Shown in pieces: positions 5,079 through 8,621 of a stretch of DNA of 8,621 nt. The notes beneath the pieces were generated by a model, which was not told where the DNA came from, did not search any database, and worked only from the letters and a program-made list of their open reading frames with translations. The stretch covers positions 1 to 8,621 of the forward strand of contig DOHL01000101.1 in assembly GCA_003535305.1 (NCBI GenBank), in the 5' to 3' direction. A program made the translations under genes and the position numbers. The first letter of the stretch is position 1. Each line of letters opens with the position of its first letter. Source of the stretch: Candidatus Acetothermia bacterium (GTDB lineage Bacteria; Bipolaricaulota; Bipolaricaulia; UBA7950).

Positions 5079-5729
5079 TTATGTACTATCGATTCGTTCC
5101 ATTACCAATTTACTCAATCGTTGGTAGTAGCGCGTCTCTTGCGTTGCAATTTGCTCTCGGCGCAGAGACAGTGATTCTTGCCCTTTTAGTTCATCGATAA
5201 AGAATGGATTACCGATGGAAACAGAGATGCGGGGAAGACGAAACAGACAGCGCGGCGGATAAGGCCCCTTTGCCTGGATATTGATCGGCAAAATCTCTTT
5301 CCCTGATATCTCAGCAAAGCGGACAACACCTGTCTTTGCCCTTTTTTTAACCCGTGTCGTCCCTTCAGGAAAGATTGCAATCAACTTGTTCCTTTTTAGC
5401 GCTTCTATTATCTTTCTAAAATCCTCACGTTTGAAGTTATCGCGATCAATTATCGTGCTGTAAAGCTTGATAAAGGGGTAGAGAAACGGGTTTTTCAACA
5501 TTTTTATCTGGGAGATAAAATGGATCTTCCGCCGTCCTCCCAGAGCAAGTGCCAGCAACGGAATATCCCAATAACTGCGGTGTCGGGCTACAATGATATA
5601 TCCCTTTTCCTTCTCTGTCTTCTCTCTCCCTTTAACGCGCAACCGAAATAGGATTTTTGTCACTACCCACAGAATGCAGATGCTGACAAAGTAAAGAATG
5701 GTTTTGCATAGTTCTTTTACATGCTGCAT
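5079..5729 (-). CDS. plsC: 1-acyl-sn-glycerol-3-phosphate acyltransferase family protein
   Basis: Predicted to transfer a fatty acyl group to lysophosphatidic acid, making phosphatidic acid at the inner face of the membrane. The 216 residues start with a hydrophobic stretch (about 8-28, CKTILYFVSICILWVVTKIL) likely to anchor the protein. The acyltransferase motifs follow in order: HRSYWD with the catalytic HX4D pair His50/Asp55, YSTIIDRDN (90-98), FPEGTTR (120-126, a slight variant of FPEGTRS) and ILPINI (146-151). The ATG is three bases after the cmk stop; the only purine-rich site (AAAGGA) lies far upstream, so translation is probably coupled to cmk. cmk-plsC-S1 is a familiar order in several bacterial phyla and supports the assignment. 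Acyl donor (acyl-ACP or acyl-CoA) cannot be told. Confidence 0.88.
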   Translation of the reverse strand: MQHVKELCKTILYFVSICILWVVTKILFRLRVKGREKTEKEKGYIIVARHRSYWDIPLLALALGGRRKIHFISQIKMLKNPFLYPFIKLYSTIIDRDNFKREDFRKIIEALKRNKLIAIFPEGTTRVKKRAKTGVVRFAEISGKEILPINIQAKGPYPPRCLFRLPRISVSIGNPFFIDELKGQESLSLRREQIATQETRYYQRLSKLVMERIDST

Positions 5730-5732
5730 CTA

Positions 5733-6347
5733 TTATAAATGCTCTATCCTTTTTTCGATCAGATCTATCGCTTCGAGAGCAACCTCTTCAAGACTCTTTT
5801 TATTTGTAACGATTGTAATTGCATCCTTAGCGGGTTTCAAGGGGGAGATCGATCGATCGATGTCACGTGCGTCTCGAACAGCGATCTCATTAGCGATAGC
5901 ATCAATATCCAGACAGCCGTGTTCTCGTGCTCGTCGCTGTGCCCGTTCGCTTGGAGTTGCTGTAAGGAAGATCTTGATCTCTGCATCCGGAAGAACGACA
6001 GTGCCGATATCGCGTCCTTCCATAACGACATCCCTCTCTTTTGCTAGTTGTTGCTGTATCCGGACCAGTTTCCGCCGCACTTTGGGATCGATTGCCATCT
6101 CTGAAGAGAGCTGATCGATACGCCGGCTGCGAAGAGAGGCGGTCACATCTTCTCCGTTGAGAAAGATTTTTCCTTCCTCGGTCAACATGATTTCAATCTC
6201 ATCTAATGCAAGGCCGCGGTCAACGCCTAATGCAAGAGCGCGGTACATCGCGCCTGTATCGACAAATAGACAATCATAACGAGTTGCCAGATGTCGACCG
6301 AGGCTCGTCTTCCCTGAAGAAGCAGGACCGTCGATCGCAATCTTCAT
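5733..6347 (-). CDS. cmk: Cytidylate kinase (CMP/dCMP kinase)
   Basis: Phosphorylates CMP and dCMP with ATP, recycling CMP released by RNA turnover and phospholipid synthesis. I start it at MKIAIDGPASSGKT (ATG 6347-6345), not at an in-frame ATG 16 codons upstream (6395), because the family begins right at the P-loop, GAGG sits nine bases ahead, and the ATG overlaps the ispE stop by ATGA. The 204 residues include the P-loop GPASSGKT (7-14), VDTGAMYRA, LNGEDVT, VMEGRDIGTVVLPDA, the lid region and RDxxDxxRSISPLKPAKDA. It is shorter than the usual 220-230 residues, with the loss apparently in the segment between VDRGLALDE and KIFLNGEDV. All recognised motifs remain, so it should be active. It is close to plsC, whose lipid pathway releases CMP. 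Confidence 0.95.
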   Translation of the reverse strand: MKIAIDGPASSGKTSLGRHLATRYDCLFVDTGAMYRALALGVDRGLALDEIEIMLTEEGKIFLNGEDVTASLRSRRIDQLSSEMAIDPKVRRKLVRIQQQLAKERDVVMEGRDIGTVVLPDAEIKIFLTATPSERAQRRAREHGCLDIDAIANEIAVRDARDIDRSISPLKPAKDAITIVTNKKSLEEVALEAIDLIEKRIEHL

Positions 6348-7252
6348 AATAGTACGCCTCGCGTGAACTTCAGCCCCGTTACCACCGGCCGGCAAAGAAA
6401 GGTCATCGCGCGCGGAAGATCATCCTTTACTTGCTCGGCTGCTCGCTTTGCCTGCCGGCAAGAAGAGAAGACAGCGTAAAAAGTAGCTCCACTCCCACTC
6501 ATTCCATACAGATCACTACCGAGTTTAGCGACCGTTTCTCGATAGGGAGCCAACTGTGGATAGAGGTTAAGCGCTGCTGTTTCCAGATCATTATGGCTTC
6601 CTCTGCCAGGGGTCGCGTAAGGAGAACGGTCGAAAAGCGAACTCTTTATGGCTGTCTGCTCATCGTATCGTTGATAGACGCGTGTGGTATCACAGCTAAA
6701 CGGTGGCACGACAAGGAGTATTGTCTGAGCAAATAAAGGAGGTAAACGAGTTACCTTCTCCCCCCGTCCGCGTATCAACATAAGTCCTCCGAAGAGGAAG
6801 AGAGGCAGATCAGAACCGAGACCAGCAGCAATGGCGAGTAGTTCATCTGATGTCAATCTCGGCCCGATCAATCTATCGATGCCCAGCAATACTGCCGCTC
6901 CATCACTACTTCCTCCTCCCAGTCCTGCGCCGATGGGAATCCGTTTCTTGATATTGATCTTCACTGCAGCGTCACTCTCCTTGGCTGCCAAGACCGCCTG
7001 AGCAACCTTATAGGCCAAATCGTTATGTTGAGGCACTGCAAACTCATTATTGATCTCAATTAACGGACCACTCGATCGTTCATTCGGCGATTGAGCAACG
7101 CGGAGTTCAATTGTATCAGCAAGATCGATCGTCTGTACAAGCGATTCAAGCTCGTGATAACCGTCGGCATAGCGCTTGATAACTCGCAAAGTAAAGTTGA
7201 GTTTGGCATAGGCATCGATTGTCAATAGCCCATCTTGTTCTTCGGTTATCAA
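6344..7252 (-). CDS. ispE: 4-diphosphocytidyl-2-C-methyl-D-erythritol kinase
   Basis: IspE phosphorylates CDP-methylerythritol at the 2-hydroxyl, the fourth step of the MEP route to isoprenoid precursors. It is a cytosolic GHMP kinase of 302 residues, normal length. Seen in order: AYAKLNFTL (14-22, Lys17), DGYHELESL (30-38), the ATP loop PIGAGLGGGSSDGAA (106-120), GSDLP with catalytic Asp148, and the C-terminal GHMP motif GMSGSGATFYAVF (250-262). The start is TTG at 7252-7250, overlapping the hutI stop as TTGA; GAGAGG about eight bases upstream supports it, and no ATG lies in a better position. ispE more often neighbours pth, prs or 16S methylase genes, so the company of hutI and cmk is less usual. 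The rare start codon may keep its output below that of its neighbours. Confidence 0.95.
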   Translation of the reverse strand: MITEEQDGLLTIDAYAKLNFTLRVIKRYADGYHELESLVQTIDLADTIELRVAQSPNERSSGPLIEINNEFAVPQHNDLAYKVAQAVLAAKESDAAVKINIKKRIPIGAGLGGGSSDGAAVLLGIDRLIGPRLTSDELLAIAAGLGSDLPLFLFGGLMLIRGRGEKVTRLPPLFAQTILLVVPPFSCDTTRVYQRYDEQTAIKSSLFDRSPYATPGRGSHNDLETAALNLYPQLAPYRETVAKLGSDLYGMSGSGATFYAVFSSCRQAKRAAEQVKDDLPRAMTFLCRPVVTGLKFTRGVLL

Positions 7253-8478
7253 TATCTATTCCTCTCTCGATCCCATACTAATTGCCCGTTGATCAGCACT
7301 TTCATCACCGGATTATGACCGAAAAAATACGGGATCTGGCGGTAATTATCAAGGTCAAGGATCACCAGATCGGCTGATTTCCCCTCTTCCAGTGAACCGA
7401 TTGCATCTGCCATCTCCAATGAAGCAGCGGCATTGAGAGTAGCAGCAGTGAGTGCTTCTTCTATCGTAAGCCCCATCTTCATTACTGCCAGACCGATAAT
7501 GAGCAACTGCGAATTTATCAGGCATGTGCCGGGGTTAAAGTCGCTGGCCAAAGCGATGGGCAAGCCGGCGTCGATCATCTTTCTTGCCGGCGCATATCGT
7601 CTGTTTAACGAGAAGGCGGTCCCTGGAAGGAGAACAGCGATTACACCAGCTTCTTTCATCGCCTCGATGCCACGGTCGGAGATACGCAATAGATGGTCAG
7701 CAGAAGTTGCCTCAAGTTGTGCCGCAAGTTCAGCTCCGCCGATAGAGGTAAGTTCGTCGGCATGGAGCTTGAGCAATAGACCAGCGCCGCGTGCTGCACG
7801 CAAGATAGTGCGGGCCTCATTTATAGTATAAAACCCTCTGTCGCAGAACACATCACAGAACTTGGCCAACCGGTGCCTGCTTACATAGGGAATCATCGTG
7901 GTAATGATCGAAGAGATATAGTCAGCCCGGCGCATACCACTGGGAAACGAATGTGCTCCGAGGAATGTCGCTACAAAGCGGAGTGGATTTTCCTTGTCAA
8001 GCCGCTTGATTACATTAAGAATCTTTATCTCGTTCTCCATATCGAGACCATAGCCACTCTTTATCTCAATGGTCGTCGTTCCATGGGAGAGCATCTCTTT
8101 GAGCCGATGGGAAGCGCTCACTATCAGCTCTTCTTCGCTTGTCTGAGCGACTCTACGGGCAGTAGAAGTGATTCCTCCCCCGTTGTACTGTCTGTCCTGA
8201 CAACGGGCAAGGAATTCCTCTTCACGCGTGCCGGCGAAGACAGCATGCGTATGAGGATCAATCAAACCGGGAATAACAACTCCACCACCGGCATCAATGA
8301 TCAAATCGTGAGAATCGGCCTCTTTTCCCCTGGCCTCCACCGCTGCTATCTTCCCATCTTTAATGCGTATTTGAACATCCCTTTGTAAGGAGAGTTCTTT
8401 CATCTTTTTACCACTTAGAGGACGAGGACCACCAACAGGAGTGACCAATTGACCGATATCAGTTATTATGGTGCTCAT
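7249..8478 (-). CDS. hutI: Imidazolonepropionase
   Basis: HutI hydrolyses 4-imidazolone-5-propionate to N-formimino-L-glutamate, the third step of histidine degradation. It is a metal-dependent amidohydrolase of 409 residues, typical length. Visible parts are the N-terminal beta-sandwich strands, the metal motif DPHTHAVFAGTR (74-85, His76/His78), IEIKSGYGLD (137-146), KLHADE (237-242, metal His239 and catalytic Glu242), SADHL (259-263, His262), ASDFNPG (311-317, metal Asp313) and the C-terminal SADLVILDLDNY strand. The N-terminus MSTIITDIGQLVTP fits the family, but no Shine-Dalgarno site precedes the ATG; the promoter at 8488-8516 would give an almost leaderless mRNA. No hutH, hutU or formiminoglutamate enzyme is nearby, so the pathway must be completed elsewhere, or the enzyme acts alone. 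It is the first gene of the minus-strand run. Confidence 0.95.
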   Translation of the reverse strand: MSTIITDIGQLVTPVGGPRPLSGKKMKELSLQRDVQIRIKDGKIAAVEARGKEADSHDLIIDAGGGVVIPGLIDPHTHAVFAGTREEEFLARCQDRQYNGGGITSTARRVAQTSEEELIVSASHRLKEMLSHGTTTIEIKSGYGLDMENEIKILNVIKRLDKENPLRFVATFLGAHSFPSGMRRADYISSIITTMIPYVSRHRLAKFCDVFCDRGFYTINEARTILRAARGAGLLLKLHADELTSIGGAELAAQLEATSADHLLRISDRGIEAMKEAGVIAVLLPGTAFSLNRRYAPARKMIDAGLPIALASDFNPGTCLINSQLLIIGLAVMKMGLTIEEALTAATLNAAASLEMADAIGSLEEGKSADLVILDLDNYRQIPYFFGHNPVMKVLINGQLVWDRERNRY

Positions 8479-8487
8479 TGTCAGGAA

Positions 8488-8516
8488 AGTATAATAAGAT
8501 AGGAAAAACTTTACAA
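8488..8516 (-). promoter_or_regulatory. Promoter of the hutI-ispE-cmk-plsC run, probably leaderless
   Basis: On the minus strand TTGTAA (8516-8511, 4 of 6) is followed after 17 bases by TATACT (8493-8488, 5 of 6). Only nine bases separate the -10 from the hutI ATG (8478). Transcription normally starts six to eight bases after the -10, which would leave a 5' leader of one to three bases. This agrees with the lack of a Shine-Dalgarno site. Confidence 0.55.
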
Positions 8517-8524
8517 CTCAGTTG
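8514..8524. promoter_or_regulatory. Possible operator dyad at the hutI -35
   Basis: CAACT-C-AGTTG is a perfect inverted repeat overlapping the -35 box of the hutI promoter. A second, weaker dyad, ATAG-GCG-CTAT (8525-8535), lies directly upstream. Short dyads occur by chance; the position is what makes this one worth noting. Confidence 0.3.
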
Positions 8525-8562
8525 ATAGGCGCTATACTTGTTTGATCTCAGATTATGTATTA

Positions 8563-8610
8563 ACCGCAGACCTGTGCCGTCGAAAGGCGGGAGATCGCAG
8601 AGACCGCAGA
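8563..8610 (+). repeat. CCGCAGA short repeats at the window edge
   Basis: ACCGCAGA at 8563-8570 and 8603-8610 and ATCGCAGA at 8594-8601. The last two sit in adjacent nine-base units, GATCGCAGA and GACCGCAGA (8593-8610). This may be the margin of another intergenic repeat array continuing past the window. No gene is seen in 8517-8621. Confidence 0.4.
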
Positions 8611-8621
8611 GAAAGTCATTG

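Noticed and set aside
5847..5861. GATCGATCGATCGAT run in cmk
   Set aside because: It encodes the conserved Asp-Ile-Asp-Arg-Ser-Ile segment of Cmk, so it is explained by coding; no sign of a methylation cluster or origin.
6345..6395. Longer N-terminus for Cmk beginning at 6395
   Set aside because: The 16 extra residues (MPAGGNGAEVHARRTI) are encoded inside the end of ispE and do not fit the family, whereas the ATG at 6347 has a GAGG site and an ATGA overlap.

Overview
This window looks like a chromosomal fragment from an uncultured bacterium of moderate base composition. Evidence for a bacterium: Shine-Dalgarno sites of the GGAGG type, tight ATGA overlaps, an IspE of the non-mevalonate isoprenoid pathway and a six-domain ribosomal protein S1. 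The six-domain S1 followed by an HU/IHF-type gene points to a Gram-negative-type lineage. Intergenic DNA full of short periodic repeats and GTAGGGG/CCCCTAC hairpins reminds me of uncultured candidate-phylum genomes, but I cannot name a taxon from sequence alone.

Layout. 1-269 is repeat-rich non-coding DNA ending in a plausible promoter. 270-2296 is a plus-strand pair that overlaps by ATGA: a class I/II PLP aminotransferase and TlyA, an S4 + FtsJ-type RNA 2'-O-methyltransferase. 2297-2723 is a 427-bp convergent intergenic region made almost wholly of hairpins and tandem short repeats. 2724-8478 is a minus-strand series read right to left: hutI, ispE, cmk, plsC, S1 (rpsA) and an HU-family gene. 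hutI/ispE (TTGA) and ispE/cmk (ATGA) overlap by four bases, and cmk/plsC are three bases apart. S1 and HU each follow a gap with its own candidate promoter signals. 8479-8621 holds the hutI promoter and a small repeat at the edge.

How the genes fit together. cmk-(plsC)-rpsA-ihfB/hup is a known bacterial neighbourhood joining CMP recycling, phospholipid acylation, translation initiation and nucleoid architecture. IspE feeds isoprenoid precursor synthesis. HutI, a histidine-degradation enzyme, is the odd member, since no other hut gene is present. All eight proteins appear complete, with their key residues in place.

The least ordinary part is the non-coding DNA. A composite repeat (hairpin, 41-bp core, heptamer array) occurs twice in inverted orientation on either side of the aminotransferase-tlyA pair, and the right copy reaches into tlyA and supplies its stop codon. 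The convergent region also has a family of hairpins with different stems but the same CCCCTAC end, and two related hairpins, one carrying a precise 22-nt hairpin insertion. No CRISPR array, tRNA, rRNA, transposase or complete insertion sequence was found.
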